The notes under the pieces: generated by a model | What the model saw: only the letters and a program-made list of their open reading frames with translations | The model's database searches: none | Told to the model about the DNA's origin: nothing | Source of the DNA: Mesotaenium endlicherianum | Lineage: Eukaryota > Streptophyta > Zygnematophyceae > Zygnematales > Mesotaeniaceae | Assembly: GCA_009602735.1 (NCBI GenBank) | Contig: WELA01009042.1 | Span: 268,103 to 332,102 of the forward strand | Reading direction: 5' to 3' | DNA length: 64,000 nt | Program-made: the position numbers and the translations under genes | Shown: piece after piece, positions 11,441 to 23,517 of the stretch | Position numbering within the stretch: position 1 is the stretch's first letter | How the letters are laid out: the number at the start of each line of letters is the position of its first letter

Positions 11441-14400
11441 TCAACTTAAAGCAGACGAAACCTGATCCTGGAGAGACGGACTACTGATATCTGATTCCGC
11501 AGCCATTGCCTGCTCCGCCTGCCTCCGCGCTTGGTACTCACGCAGGCTCTCTCTCCTCCTCTGCCTATTTGCGGCACGATCTGGCAGGGTGCCAGGTGGC
11601 CTCTTGGGCTCCTCCGGTCTGTAGTGGTGCCACCTGTTGTAGGGCCCCTCAATGTAAGGCCGTAGACGAGGGGCCACCGAGCATTCCGCGCAGCACGTGC
11701 CCTTGCTCGCCTGCGCACACTCAAGACATGCCCTGTGCGCAGAGGGACCGATGCGAAGGGAAAGGGACAAAGAGCACACCACCGCAAGTTGAACACCAGG
11801 GAGCAGTAGTTAGCCCCCAGCTTGACGGTTATCACACCCTTGACCGGAAGCAGCTCACGCATTCTACCAGCGCCCCCTTACGCGACTGTTGAAGATGCCA
11901 TGGTGCCCTCTCTGCACAAGCAGGTTAACTAACGCTCAAAAAACACAAACCATATGGATAGAGGAGGAGCAAGCACGCACGCATCTGAGAGATGGAGTAG
12001 AGAGAAACAAAAAAGAGAAAGGCAGGACCCGACAGACAGGGAGGAAGGGGGAGGGGGTGAGCACACTCACAAGTAGAGCTTGTTGCAGTCGATGTTGGCA
12101 CAATTGCGATGCTTCACTCGGCGCAGCGCCGCGTCACACGACGCACACCTGGCAAACTCTGGTGACTCTGGCAACGCCTCGCCGCCCTCACCTCCGTCTG
12201 CTTCTGACGCTCCCAGACGGGCCGGATCGTCCAGGGGCGTCTCTCCATTCGCCAGCTGTCCCCCGCGCTTGTAATCCCCGGGGGCGACAGCCAAGCGCGA
12301 GTCAAATACAAAAAGGTTTCCCGCCCATAGGTTCGGCCCCTCCTCCTTCAAGTAGCGGGCCACTCCCCCCGCCAGCGTATACAGGTTCTTGAAGCCTCTC
12401 TCCCTGCCGAGTGGCACCAGCCCACAGGCCCAGGCCCACACCCACACCCACATCCGGACGCACACATAAGTGCACCCACAAGAGGGAGCGTGAACAGAGT
12501 TAAAAGCCGCGGCTTTCTCGAGCCCCATGCATCAAGAGGGTCCAGCAACGGTCTGGATGGACCTCCGGACGGCAGCGTGCGGCCAGGATCGCTCGTGCAG
12601 GTCGCTACACAGGGTTGAGCATCACATGCTCCTATTGAGAGAAGGGTTCGATATTTTTGTGCTTGCAGACTAGTGAGGGAGCCAGAAAACTCAAGCTGCC
12701 AAGTTCGAAAGTCAACCACCCCCCTCCCCATTGCCTTTTCACCCGATAAGTACAAGTGTCACTGTTGTTGCGGCAACGAGGAGCTTTGAGAGCAGGAGCA
12801 TAGTCATTACAATCGTGAAAACGAGTGCCACTGACGGGTCCACGCCACAAATTAAGTGCGGCCCCTGTGTTAATATTGGCTGTCAAAAAAGAAAAGCCAA
12901 GTCCCCATAATGAGCCGCAGTCAGTATGCGGCGGCTAGGGCTTCCAGGGATACACGGAATTGCTAAAAAAATGGCGACTGAGAACGTATGACATGCATGC
13001 TCATGTGCGCGCGCACGCGCGCGCGCTTACGCGTGCCGAAGAGAAGGGTGGCACCTGAGGAGGGTGGAGTAGACGTCGCAGCGGATGCCTCCCGTGCAGT
13101 ACATCAGGATGTCCGTGTTCTCCCGGTCCACCTCCGCCAGCGGGTCTGCCGCCGCTGCTGCCCCTGCTTGCCCCTGCCACACGTCACCCCCCCCCCCCGA
13201 GCGCAGGCCAGGTCAACCCAGCCCAGCCTTGACTTTTGGCAGTCAGTCAGGCGCTCGCAGTGAGCAGCGATCAGCATGCAACCCGTCCGTGACACCTGAT
13301 GAGAGATAATTGAGGATGTATGGCACCGGCCCCGACCCCGGCACCGGCACCAGCTGCTGCTGCTGCTGCTGCTGCTGCTGTTTCGCTAGTCTCGGTTCCC
13401 CACCCAGGGGCAAGCCTGCCTGCCCGCCTGAGTACAAGGATCAGCCTCTGGAGCAGAGGCAGCACGCTTGCACTCACGATCATGCTCATGCTCGCGCACG
13501 TGCCTCAGCCAGCATCTCAGAGCGATAGAATGAGCAGCATGACTGGCCATAGGCGGAGAAGACGCCAGGCATGCGCGAAATTACGCTGGATGAACAACAA
13601 CGGAACACCGAAGGAAGGGGGTCAAATACACGGACAGGGACAGGGGCAGGGGCAGGAGCAGGAGCAGGAGCAGGAACAGGGGCAGTTGTGGGCACCTCAG
13701 CGCTGGACATCCCGAAGTCAGTGTTGCGGAAGTTGTTGACCTCAGGACGAGCGGCGCCCTGGAAATGGCCCACGTCCCACTCGTAGCCTGCCACCCCCTC
13801 CCTCCCACCGCCCATAGTGCACACACACACCCGGAAGAAACTCATACATGCGTGCACACTTGTGAACATATTCTTCTAGGTACTTTGAAGCGCTAGGTAG
13901 GTATGCACGTTCAACTACAGGGAGGTTATAAAGGACTGAGGGTGGGGAGAAAACGACAGGGGGAGAGAGAGAGAGAGAGGGAGAGAGGGAGAGAGCACTT
14001 GTGCCCGTGCCAAAAGCGCACCATTTCTGACGTCGAGTAAGAGAACCTTTCGAGCAGTTTCCCCCCTCTGCTTTTCCACGCACTCCCCGTCCGCCGGGCC
14101 GCCAACAGCAGAGCCTTTGATGCTCTCCTCCCCTGATGCGTCAGATCTGCCGGCTCCTCTGGTTGGCTCTCGACTCTGCCCTGCCGCCCTGGACAGCTGA
14201 GACAAGCCTGAAGGGCGACAGGTGGCAGACGCAATTCGCTCGCGCCACTGGGCAGGCGTGAGATGCACTGCGCGGGTAGCTGGGTCCGTCAGAGGCAGCG
14301 AGGCTGTGCCACCCTCCACCTGTCACGCACAGGCGGGTGCCAGGTGGACCACGAGTCATCAGTTCCTGGTGCCCCACATTTCAACATCAATCTGCATCCA

Positions 14401-17400
14401 ATGTGTCAGCCCTATCCCCTAAACTCCCCAGGTTCCCATGCAGCACCTCTGCTGCTGCTGTATCATCATCAGCAGCAGCACCATCAGCCGCAACCGCAGC
14501 AGCAGCAGCACACTGGCGGAGGCAAAAAGAAGAGGCACGTTATGGGTGCCACTTGTTCCTCCCGAGCGAATCATGCAGACGTGACACGTGGCACTACCAT
14601 ACTGCCACGCCCACGTTTGCCATTTGCGTCTCAACCAGGATTTGTTTCCTTGCGGCAGAGACCTCCGCCAGGGCCAGGCAGAAGCAGCGCCTGCAAGAGA
14701 GAGACACAGCGAGGAGAAGAAGCAGAGAGTGCACCGTCCACCACATGTTCATTCCAATGTGCAGATTATTGATACCTGCCAAAGAAGAGCATGGGCTAGG
14801 AGAAAACACGTGGCTTGAATGCATCACCTTCCTGGGCCAGGTGCAAAGCTTCAGGGTTTTGCATGGTGAGTCAAGAGCCTTTGAGTGAAGAAGGAGAAGG
14901 AGGCAGATCCAAACACCAGTAAGAAAGCGAGCGTCAGGGCCTGCCCCGGCTCCCTCGGCCCAAAACCCCAACACCCGTCCGCGCTCCACGCCCTCCCCGC
15001 ATCACCTCCCCCCNNNNNNNNNNNNNNNNNNNNNNNNNNNNNNNNNNNNNNNNNNNNNNNNNNNNNNNNNNNNNNNNNNNNNNNNNNNNNNNNNNNNNNN
15101 NNNNNNNNNNNNNNNNNNNNNNNNNNNNNNNNNNNNNNNNNNNNNNNNNNNNNNNNNNNNNNNNNNNNNNNNNNNNNNNNNNNNNNNNNNNNNNNNNNNN
15201 NNNNNNNNNNNNNNNNNNNNNNNNNNNNNNNNNNNNNNNNNNNNNNNNNNNNNNNNNNNNNNNNNNNNNNNNNNNNNNNNNNNNNNNNNNNNNNNNNNNN
15301 NNNNNNNNNNGGGGGGGGGGAGGGCGGGGCGCTGACCTGGACAAGGGAGGGCTTGTAGCGCAGGCGCAGGCGGGGGAACGCGTGGCCGTCGGGAGAGGGT
15401 GACACCTGGAGCCTCACATTGCAAAAGGCAGGCTGGGAGCAAACCCAGTTGCCGTACGCCAGCGCGTCGTCCACGGGCCCGCTGAGCTGCTCACACATGA
15501 CGCCACGACGCGGATGCCATGCATGCATTGCACGTCAGAAGCCAGAGGCAGCGCTGCTGGCACCCCCGCACGCACCCTCAGGGACTAGCTGCATATGCGA
15601 CAGCGGGGGAGGAGCGTGGAGAGGGGGACAGAAGAACATTTCGAAAGGAGGCGACTAACAGGGAGACGGGGGGGGGGGGGCTTCTCTTTCTCCCAGAGGG
15701 AGAAACAAAGGGGCAGGTACACACGTGCAAGCACTCGCTTGTTAGTCTGCGCTCAACTCTGCTTATAGGCGGGGAAGAAAGCTTCATTCTATGATAATCT
15801 CTTGCCATTATTCTCTCCCCCCTTTCGCATGCGCGTGCGCGCGCGTGAGTGTGTGTGTGTGTGTGTGTGTGTGCGTGTGCGCATGTGTGTCTCTGTGTGT
15901 GTGTGTGTGTGTGTCTGCTCTGGGGATGGCCCAAGTGAGACAAGGTGGGCTCTTCCTCATTCTTTTATGCCAGGAGCAAGCACTGCCACTTATCATTGTG
16001 GTCCCCCTACTGGAACAGAAAGGCACGCGCCAGAGCCAGGTCATCAGGCTCCAGCCTGGCGCAGATACACAGCAGAAGAAGACAGACACTAGTCCCCCTT
16101 AACAGGACAAGCTTATCACCCCAGCTGACGCAAGAGTTGGAATCGGCACGTGGCTCTGGAGAATGCTTCTAACGTGAAGCCCTCGGCAACTAGCAGGCCC
16201 CCTGCATTATTCACTTTCCCTCCTGCCCAAGGGGTGTGTCACGCCCCCTCTTCCCGTCCCCCTTGTTTTTCTCTCTCTGCCATAAGGATGCATTACTCCC
16301 CCCCACTCGAGGGCCAAAACCCCCCCCCCCCCAAACACACCCACGCCAACTCCCACCTTTTGATCGGCCGACCATCTGACCAACCAATTTGACCCCATCT
16401 CATCTGATTTTTTATTGTTTCATCAGATCTGATTCAATCTTATCCAATCTGCCCGGAGGCTCTGGCGGGACGAGGGGGGCAAGCAGGAGGAGGAGGAGGA
16501 GGACGAGAAGGATCTGCCTGCAATAAAGCGAACGGCAAGTCACGCTTAGCACTAGAGAATCATACTTAGGGTCAGGGTTTAAGAACTGTCAGGATTTCAA
16601 AGCGATCTGGGTTTAGTACGCAGGGTTTTGGGGCACTTTGTATCAAAGGGGGCAGGCCCAAAAGGTCCACAGGAAGGGTGCCCCCCCCCTCTCTCCCTCC
16701 GTCCCTCCCTCTTCTCCTTCTCCTTCCCTACCTGCGCGTTGATGCCTTGCTCGCTGATGTAGATACGGCCCATTATGTCCCGCCCCTGCACGCCCAAGCA
16801 CAGGCACACACACACGCATCCCCAGGTGTTGTAAAGCACGCATATGCGCGCGGATCAATTCATCAGAAGGGAGGTCCAAGGGTTTAGTGGGGGCCTGCAG
16901 CAAGGGGGCAAGCGTATCAGCGTGTACGTGTGTGTGTGTATCTGTGTGCGTGCGCGCATGTGTGTGGTCTGCATGCATGCCTGGGGGAGGCAGAGGCCGG
17001 CTGGGGCAATGGCTCCAGGTTCTTAATCATTAAAGGCACACACAAGAACTGCCTCGTCTTGCCCTGGATGCCACACCCAGTCCGAAAAGGATGTTGACAC
17101 GCTCCAGGTCCGCTGAAGCCTGCCATACCCCCTACTCTCCGGCATACGCTCCTCGCTTCTGACTGCCCCCCCCCCCCAACTTGAGAGGGCCAGCTGATTG
17201 ACCAGGCACTCATGAGACCACCCCCTACTTCCCTTTCTTTGGGAGAAGGGCGGCCTTCGCATTAGGGTTTACAAGTTGGGTTCAAGGCTTTGGCAGCAAC
17301 TCAGGCTGACGTGTGTGCTAAGCTGCACACAAAGGTTACTCCCTTCTGACAAGAGCGGGTTGACGGGGGCAACATGCATGTGTCTGTGAATATGGGTGTG

Positions 17401-18313
17401 CTACATCACACGCGCAGCCAGCTATGGCTCCACAAATGGACCGCTTGGCACCAGCCCTACTGGGAGCCTATCACATGTCGCGCTCACGGGAGGACAGCAA
17501 GATAAAACGGGACCGGCAGATGGTGCTGACCTCTACAAATGCCAGGTGGCGTTCCACCTCAGCGTGGGGATCCTTGATCTCTGCAAAGTGGTAGAGGTTC
17601 ACCACGATATATTTCCTGCTGCTTTGCCCCAGCTCCATCTCCCCACCCGTTTCTCTACGTTCAGCCTCATCAGGGCCACACGATCTGGAATCTACGCCTG
17701 CCAGGTGGTCCCCTTGACTCTCCGCAGAAGTCTGTGTGGTACATTGACTCTCGGCCGGCTGAGCTTCCCCCTGATACAAGCTGTCAGAGCCGCCCACTTT
17801 GTGATCTCCCTGGACCGTAATTGGCTGACCTGTGGAAATTTCTGAGAAGCTCACGCTCTTGCTGCTGCTCTGTGCAGAGCAGGCATAAGCAGCTCGGTGG
17901 GGCCCAAGGGCCCTTCTCCCCGCAATGAGCCGAGCCTCTGCAAACTTTGGGCCCGAATTTGACCAATCAAAAAAGCCAGGGACTGCAGGAGAGGAGCGCT
18001 GGGCGACCTGCTTGTCCCCTTGGCCGGGAGATATGCTGCACCTACTTCCTGAGTTATTAAAATTACCCCTTAGCTTCAGAGGCTGGTTCAACAGGCATGA
18101 TCTGGATGATCCTAGGTGGCGTTCGTTATTCTTCAGCCTATACAGCGGGAGGAATGAGATCTTCACATAAGTGTGAAGGTTGATGGGTATGTGCTGCCTA
18201 CGGGGCAGCAGTTGACAGAGCTGGCGGCTCATGTCCTTGCGAGAAGTCAACGAGGCGGCTGTTAAGGAGGGGAAACTTGCACAGGCATTGATGATGGGAC
18301 ATGCGGAAGCCAT
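11441..18313 (-). CDS. STR8: STR8-type rhodanese-domain protein (TrhO/UPF0176 family), eight exons
   Basis: Homologue of plant STR8 and bacterial TrhO; TrhO hydroxylates U34 of some tRNAs, while the plant role is less clear. Exons (minus): 18313-17531, 16785-16732, 15486-15337, 14319-14022, 13787-13696, 13173-13055, 12403-12071, 11732-11441 (TGA). All joins are GT-AG in frame, giving 706 residues. Order: a Ser/Arg-rich N-terminal extension (1-232) that could include an organelle transit peptide; the acylphosphatase-like part, with YIVVNLYHF and GRIYISEQGINAQ; the rhodanese domain, with LLLDVRN, YEWDVGHFQGA and the active-site loop YCTGGIRCD (Cys485); GFKNLYTLAGGV and GNLFVFDSRL; then a Cys-rich zinc-like tail (CASCD, NCANIDCN, CLEC, CCAEC, PRLRP). 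Plant STR8 has about 450 residues, so this protein is longer at the N terminus, before LLLDVRN and at the C terminus. The 297-N assembly gap falls inside the third intron, so no coding sequence need be lost. Confidence 0.9.
13353..13380. repeat. (GCT)n repeat in STR8 intron
   Basis: A trinucleotide run inside the intron between the fifth and sixth STR8 exons. On the gene strand it reads (CAG)n. Confidence 0.95.
13625..13683. repeat. GGGACA/GGAGCA hexamer repeat in STR8 intron
   Basis: Degenerate hexamer array (ACAGGG, GCAGGG, GCAGGA units) just downstream of the fifth STR8 exon on the gene strand. It creates Pro-Ala and Gly-Ala strings in the open frames. Confidence 0.8.
13966..13994. repeat. 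(GA)n-rich tract in STR8 intron
   Basis: GAGAGA-type run close to the donor of the fourth STR8 exon. On the gene strand it is a CT tract and may serve as the polypyrimidine tract of this intron. Confidence 0.85.
15014..15310. other. assembly gap (297 N)
   Basis: Unsequenced gap inside the third STR8 intron. It is flanked by a poly-C run on the left and a poly-G run on the right. Confidence 0.99.
15848..15914. repeat. (TG)n-rich tract in STR8 intron
   Basis: Two nearly pure TG runs separated by a short TGCGCATG-like spacer, inside the second STR8 intron. Confidence 0.9.
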
Positions 18314-20011
18314 TGTGCATTCTATATGGCGATGAAACTGCTCTGCTATGGAGTTGGCACGGACGCCTCCTCATACGAACAAAATTAACCACTGCCGGTA
18401 CGCTCAGGAGCCCGTTACATCGTCAAAGTCAGAGTGATTGCCAACATGCAAAACGTTGGTTGCTCATAGCTTCATGACGGTACTGAAACATTCCTGTTTA
18501 TGTACCACTATGTACGGTACCACACAGCAGACATGCCACTCCATGCCGATTACAGGTTTGCTAATTACTTATCATGAGCACACCCCACAGCTCAAGTAGG
18601 AGAATCCACTTCCCACGCTGCTCCTTGCTGCTCCAGACCATGCTGATTTTTGGGCTCCAGACCATTTCCAGCTCCATATTTCCCAGAATCGCCAAAATGC
18701 TTTTTTAGCGAATTTCTGGAGGGCACTTCGTTCTCCGGCAAAGACGTTCTACAAAAAACAGCGGTGGCAACCAGTTGGAACCACGTCGTCACTTCGACTA
18801 CTAGCTGTAGGAAGATACTCCCATCTTGTTACGTATTATTTTCTCGTACTCATCCCTTAATATCGTAACGTCGTCGACCGTCTTACGAATGTCACAGGCT
18901 CGTCAAGGTTACGAGCAGATGACCAATTGTGAGAAGCGGATGATCGACATGAACTTGGGGTAAAGAAAATGCAAATGGGGACAAAAGTTGAAACTGGACA
19001 ATGCACGGATTGTTGATTCGCAATTGTTGCGATGACAGCGACGCCCGTTTGATCGAAGGTTCAAATTGCCGCAGTAGACCCTTTCTCTCGTCGTGCCAAG
19101 ACCGTACACCATGTCCGAAGTCGTTACAACCGGCTTTAATCAGCTTCAATTGGGACCCTTTTCGAGGTATTAGGACTTGATAACGGGCAAATTAACGAGT
19201 AAAGCATTGTACTTCACTGGAATGTAACACGCGAGTGTGACCAGGAAAGGGAGATGCAGTACACGCAATGCACTCATCTTTTTTCATTGTTCGTGAAAGT
19301 CCTTGCCTTAATGTTGTGCGGAAATTGCTGACCTATACAGCCGAATGAGTAAAGCAGCAGATGTACGCCCACTTTAGTGACTCTTTTGGTCATTATTGAT
19401 ATTTGATGACTTGAGTTAAGGAATGGGAAGCAGAAATATTGGTCCAGCTTTCAACAGATTCTGACTTGGTTAGAAATGGGGGACTTTCTTGGTAAAGTCC
19501 TGCCCGGGGTACTCTTTCTCTCCATTGGGATATGGCATCTCCTTTGTTCCACATACAAGTATGTCAAGTCTCCTTCCGCCTTTGAGGTAATTGCCGTCTG
19601 ATGCAAGCATGACTTCTGAAGATTACCACCATAAGTGTTCCGCATTTGTGTTCTGTACTTCATGTACATCCTGTGCACTGCGCGCTCGTAATGAGCTGAT
19701 TAAGCCTGTCCGTCTGGTATATGATATTGAGTCTAGACCTTCCTACATAGCACATGAATGGTATATCCTTGCCATGGCATGCTTTTGTACAAACGCTATC
19801 CGCATATATGAAACAGCTCCTTCTTAATGGGGCCTTCTTCTTCACGCTTTCAACTTCATTTGACTAGGCACAACATCACCATGCTTAGTAGGCCGCAAAA
19901 ATACGTATAAGCTGTTTTCAGACTTTCGTTGGTCAATCTTAGAACAGTGCCTCTGGTGCTTAGCATGCAGTCCTGATGTGCGGTATCTAGCATTGCATTG
20001 AAACCCTTCTG
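18314..20011. other. intergenic, divergent 5' flanks of STR8 and the DUF716 gene
   Basis: STR8 starts at the left end going left, and the DUF716 gene starts at the right end going right, so this is probably a shared upstream region. A missing first exon of the DUF716 gene may lie in it. A weak exon-like stretch at 18897-18963 (+) after a TGTCACAG acceptor could not be assigned. Confidence 0.5.
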
Positions 20012-21573
20012 GTGTCCAGGGTCAGCTCCTTTTTCAATGCAAATGCACAAGCTTATGTGGGGTCTACTTGGGGTGGGGTGTATGTGCTATGCACGGACTT
20101 TTGGCTTCAACATGGAACCACCTGTTGGTTGGGAGATCAGTCGCAAGTATGGCATCCCGTTTCCTCCAAATCCTCGTTCCTACGGCATCTGGAGCTTTAC
20201 GTCATTATGACGGCATCTGCACTCATCATATTCTATGAGCTCGGACCCGCTGCGAGCTTCCAACCGCTAGACAATGGCGCCATACCTCTTCCTCTGCTTC
20301 CTGGTTATGAGCGCGCCTGCGTGGTCTTCCTCTTCTTCCTCTATGCATCGGCCGTGCTCATCAGTGAAAAGACTTCACTCCTTCCATTACCTCCAGGTTT
20401 GCACTACCCACGTGACTGTCCTCCCTAGTCGTGGACTGTAAAAATATTATACCCTCCAAGAAGCTCAAACAACAGTCTTGGCCTATGTCAAAGATTGTTG
20501 TCACCCTGCAAGTGCTATTGCCTTATATTTCTCTATCAAAGCTGACGTTGTGCTGACAAATAGTTGTGGAGGGGACCTTGGGTTAGATCTTTATACACAT
20601 TGAGCCTATTGAAGACTGACAATCTGAGCTGGAGGGCACGTGCGTGTGCAGGCTCAGGCCATGTGCTCCTAGCTGTGACATTCGCCTGCCAGCTGATTCT
20701 TGTCCACTTCCACCCAGTCATGGCAGAGGAACTGGAAGCTCCTGCAAACACTCTCCTCTCGTATGCCATAGGTGTCACTGTGCTCTCTTTGGTGCTGCTT
20801 CTTTGGTACCCAAAGTCTATACTTTTGGATATCGTTGCTGGTGCAGGCATCACCTTGCAAGGCACTTGGTTGCTGCAGGTAAGCAGATTCGGAAGCTTCC
20901 CTGGTGTCTGGTTGATGGTGTTCCTAACCTACTACTGTGAGCCTGTCCCTCCTATATCTCTACTGTTTGTATGTTCTTAAAGTCCTACTCTACTTAAGAA
21001 GTCCGTGATGCGACATGATAGTTAACATGAGGACATGATGTAAACTGTGCTGGTGTAGGAGAGCGCGATTCCAGGTCTAGTGGAACTTGGCACATATCTT
21101 TTCCCCCGGAAATGGGTAACTGCCATAGAGAAATTGCTGGTACTAGGGGTGTTGAGACCACTTTATTGGCCGAGTCGTCAGAGTGTCATGTATTTGATTA
21201 GTGTTAGGGCTTGTGGGACTGCTTCTGATACAACCTCTGTATCACACACTGTCACGTTCTGCAGGTGGCTTTTTCACTCTACATGGAGGGTGCAATCCCC
21301 ACAGGGTGTAAAGTGATGCCAAACTTGCCTGACGGGCGCCACGGCCCCACCAGCTGCACCAACATGGAAAGCAAACATAGAGCGATGGGCATTATGAATC
21401 TGTTATTCAATGTCCACTTGATAGGCGTCGTACTTTTCTCTCTAGTTTTGCGCGGCACAGTTTTTAAATGCTGTGCACCGGCTGAAGGTTATGGTGAGCT
21501 GGAACTTGAGACACCCAACTTCCGCAGTGATTTGCATCAAGGAGTAGTATTGGAAGATGATTTGGAAGATTAA
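20012..21573 (+). CDS. DUF716/TMEM45-family multi-pass membrane protein
   Basis: Member of the TMEM45/DUF716 family of integral membrane proteins, whose molecular role is poorly known. Exons: 20012-20396, 20652-20878, 21265-21573 (TAA); joins are GT-AG in frame (phases 1 and 0), giving about 306 residues. Family signatures: RHLELYVIMTAS with a following EL, PLLPGYERACVVFLFFLYA, SGHVLLAVTFACQLILVHFH, LLLWYPKSILLDIV, GITLQGTWLLQ, then CKVMPNLPDGRHG and KHRAMGIMNLLFNVHLIG. Six hydrophobic segments are visible. The last 40 residues are acidic and probably cytosolic. The first codon listed is not ATG: a TAG lies seven codons upstream (19988-19990) and the codons between hold no ATG, so the true start is probably in an unrecognised 5' exon. 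The gene is convergent with TFIIA-S. Confidence 0.8.
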
Positions 21574-22135
21574 TCTGTCCCATCTGTACACCACTATGAG
21601 CCACGCCGTTCTCAATGTTTGTAAGGCTATTCTGTTGTTTTGGCCTCGCTTTTCATTGATTCTCAAGTACGACAAAACAAACATTACCTACTGGCCAAGC
21701 TTCTGAGGTCACAAGTGTTCAAAAATGAAAGTAATTTCATATCTTCTTACAAGATTGTGAAATGGGAGTTTCCTCTCTATGCCTAATTGCTAGGGTCTTC
21801 AAGAAGTAAGGCCACCGCATTCACTAATCTACCCAGCATTGCCCAACTAAAAACCTTTGCACCACTGTCCATATATAACCACTAAATCTAACTGCCATGT
21901 AATATCAACATACAGCATCTCCTTACAAAGTACAATTAAGCAATTTAAATACCAGAAAAAGAATACAGGAACATCTACCCCTATTTGTGTTCTACAGTCC
22001 TCTACTACTGCACTCGACCAATAGCGATAGGTATATATATCGGCACAGTACTGGAAGATCTAGCACTCAGGGACAGGAGCCCTTTCTAGCATGTACTTTA
22101 TTACATGAAAAAAATAGGATAAAATGCTTTGCATG
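21574..22135. other. intergenic, convergent 3' ends
   Basis: AT-rich spacer between the DUF716 gene (+) and TFIIA-S (-). It contains the TFIIA-S poly(A) signal and no further gene that I can see. Confidence 0.6.
22097..22102 (-). terminator. AATAAA poly(A) signal of TFIIA-S
   Basis: The minus strand reads TGTAATAAAG about 35 bases after the TFIIA-S stop. It combines a canonical AATAAA with an overlapping TGTAA. Confidence 0.55.
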
Positions 22136-23517
22136 TCATCGACCAATGATTTTGGCATCACATGACACGATCTTGATTCGATCGACTTGTTGAACTTCTC
22201 CATCCGTCTTAAAGGTTGCATTCTCTAGGATGAAGGTCCAGACGTTGTCACAAAACCTGTATGTGTGCAGGTGACCCTGTAAAGTGCACCACCGCATTAT
22301 GTAAGCGCACCGAACGTGAATACTGACCGTCTGGTTTATCAAAAAAGGAACTCCTTCGTTAAGCAGTAGTGTGTCCCTGTAACCAAAAGACCGGCTACTC
22401 AACTTGTAGCCTTACAGCCGCATCAAAACATATCCTGGAGGCCAGACCCCTGCTGTCGGTGGAACAAAAGAGGGCAGGGGATGATGTGCTATCATATTTC
22501 ACCCAAGCGGGACTAGGGGGCTAGGTAATCTCCAAACAGGCTTTCAAACATTGTAACCTTTGTCCATCACCTCCAGCAGGCCAACTGGAGACACATACTA
22601 GTGAAAGGATGGCAGCCTATGACACATGAGGAGTTTTTGGATGAAGTGACCAAAGAAATCCGCAGGGAGCAAGCTTGAAAGTTTCTATATATAAGCTAAT
22701 CCTTCTGACTTTACACACCATACCAAAGAGTTACTCAGAAAAAGAGTACAAAGAAGTTACCTTGAAGGATGTCTTTGCCTTCACCTTAGTGGACAGCGTT
22801 TCGCTCATAGACTGCAAATAATAAATGAGAGGGATGTATTGGCAGCACACTCAACACTCTCCATGACCCTGATAAGGTAGTCGAATTGACAGCACTTTAT
22901 GTCATGCCACAAGTCACATGTATCACATAACTATTTACCTCCCAATAATGACCATGGCAATCCCACAGCAATAATGACACACGTATGACTGCTTTCAGAA
23001 GCACTAGTACGTGTCCTAGATGCATGAGTCATAGTTGTTGTAAGCGTCTAGACTTCCTGCTAAGCTCAACCTTGACTTGACCCGACGGATTGTAATTGTA
23101 AGCTACTGCATAAGAAGAGGTAGGCTTGCTAACTAACATGCTTACAGCTTATATGGAAGCGCCAATTGCTTACACTTTGCCTGCACGTATGCTCTACCTT
23201 TACCAGCGGCTCTTCAAAGACATTCTAGCACCACCAGGTGTGTAACTCGCGCGCTAGAAACAACACACCACAGTGAAAGACTGACCTAAATTCTGTTCGA
23301 TATCAAGCAAAGACTGGTTGACGTCGCAACTGCTGTACTTAACATATTAAAATAAAGATCAATGTTTACTATCATGATACTTTCATACCTTGTCAAACTG
23401 AGTCAAAATCTTGACAGCGAGCACCGGAGAGATGGAGCCATTCATGACAAGCTCATCCAGGGCGTCTGTCAAACTCATTCCGATAGTCGACTTCCGGTAA
23501 ATTTCATAGCTAGTCAT
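22136..23517 (-). CDS. TFIIA-S: transcription initiation factor IIA gamma (small) subunit
   Basis: The small subunit of TFIIA binds the large subunit and TBP and stabilises TBP on core promoters in the nucleus. Three short exons on the minus strand: 23517-23389 (43 residues), 22811-22761 (17 residues) and 22276-22136 (46 residues plus TGA). All introns are GT-AG and phase 0 (donors GTATGA and GTAACT; acceptors TTTGCAG and TTTACAG). The protein is 106 residues, the usual plant length. Signatures: YEIYRKSTIGMSLTDALDEL and SPVLAVKILTQFDK in the helical N-terminal half; SMSETLSTKVKAKTSFK; then GHLHTYRFCDNVWTFILENA and VDRIKIVSCDAK in the beta-barrel half. The ATG is the family start. No exon exceeds 141 bases, so a long-ORF search cannot see the gene as a whole. 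It looks intact. Confidence 0.95.

Noticed and set aside
18897-18963. Exon-like plus-strand stretch ARQGYEQMTNCEKRMIDMNLG after a CACAG site
   Set aside because: One short piece with no partner exon and only vague similarity to plant repeat proteins.
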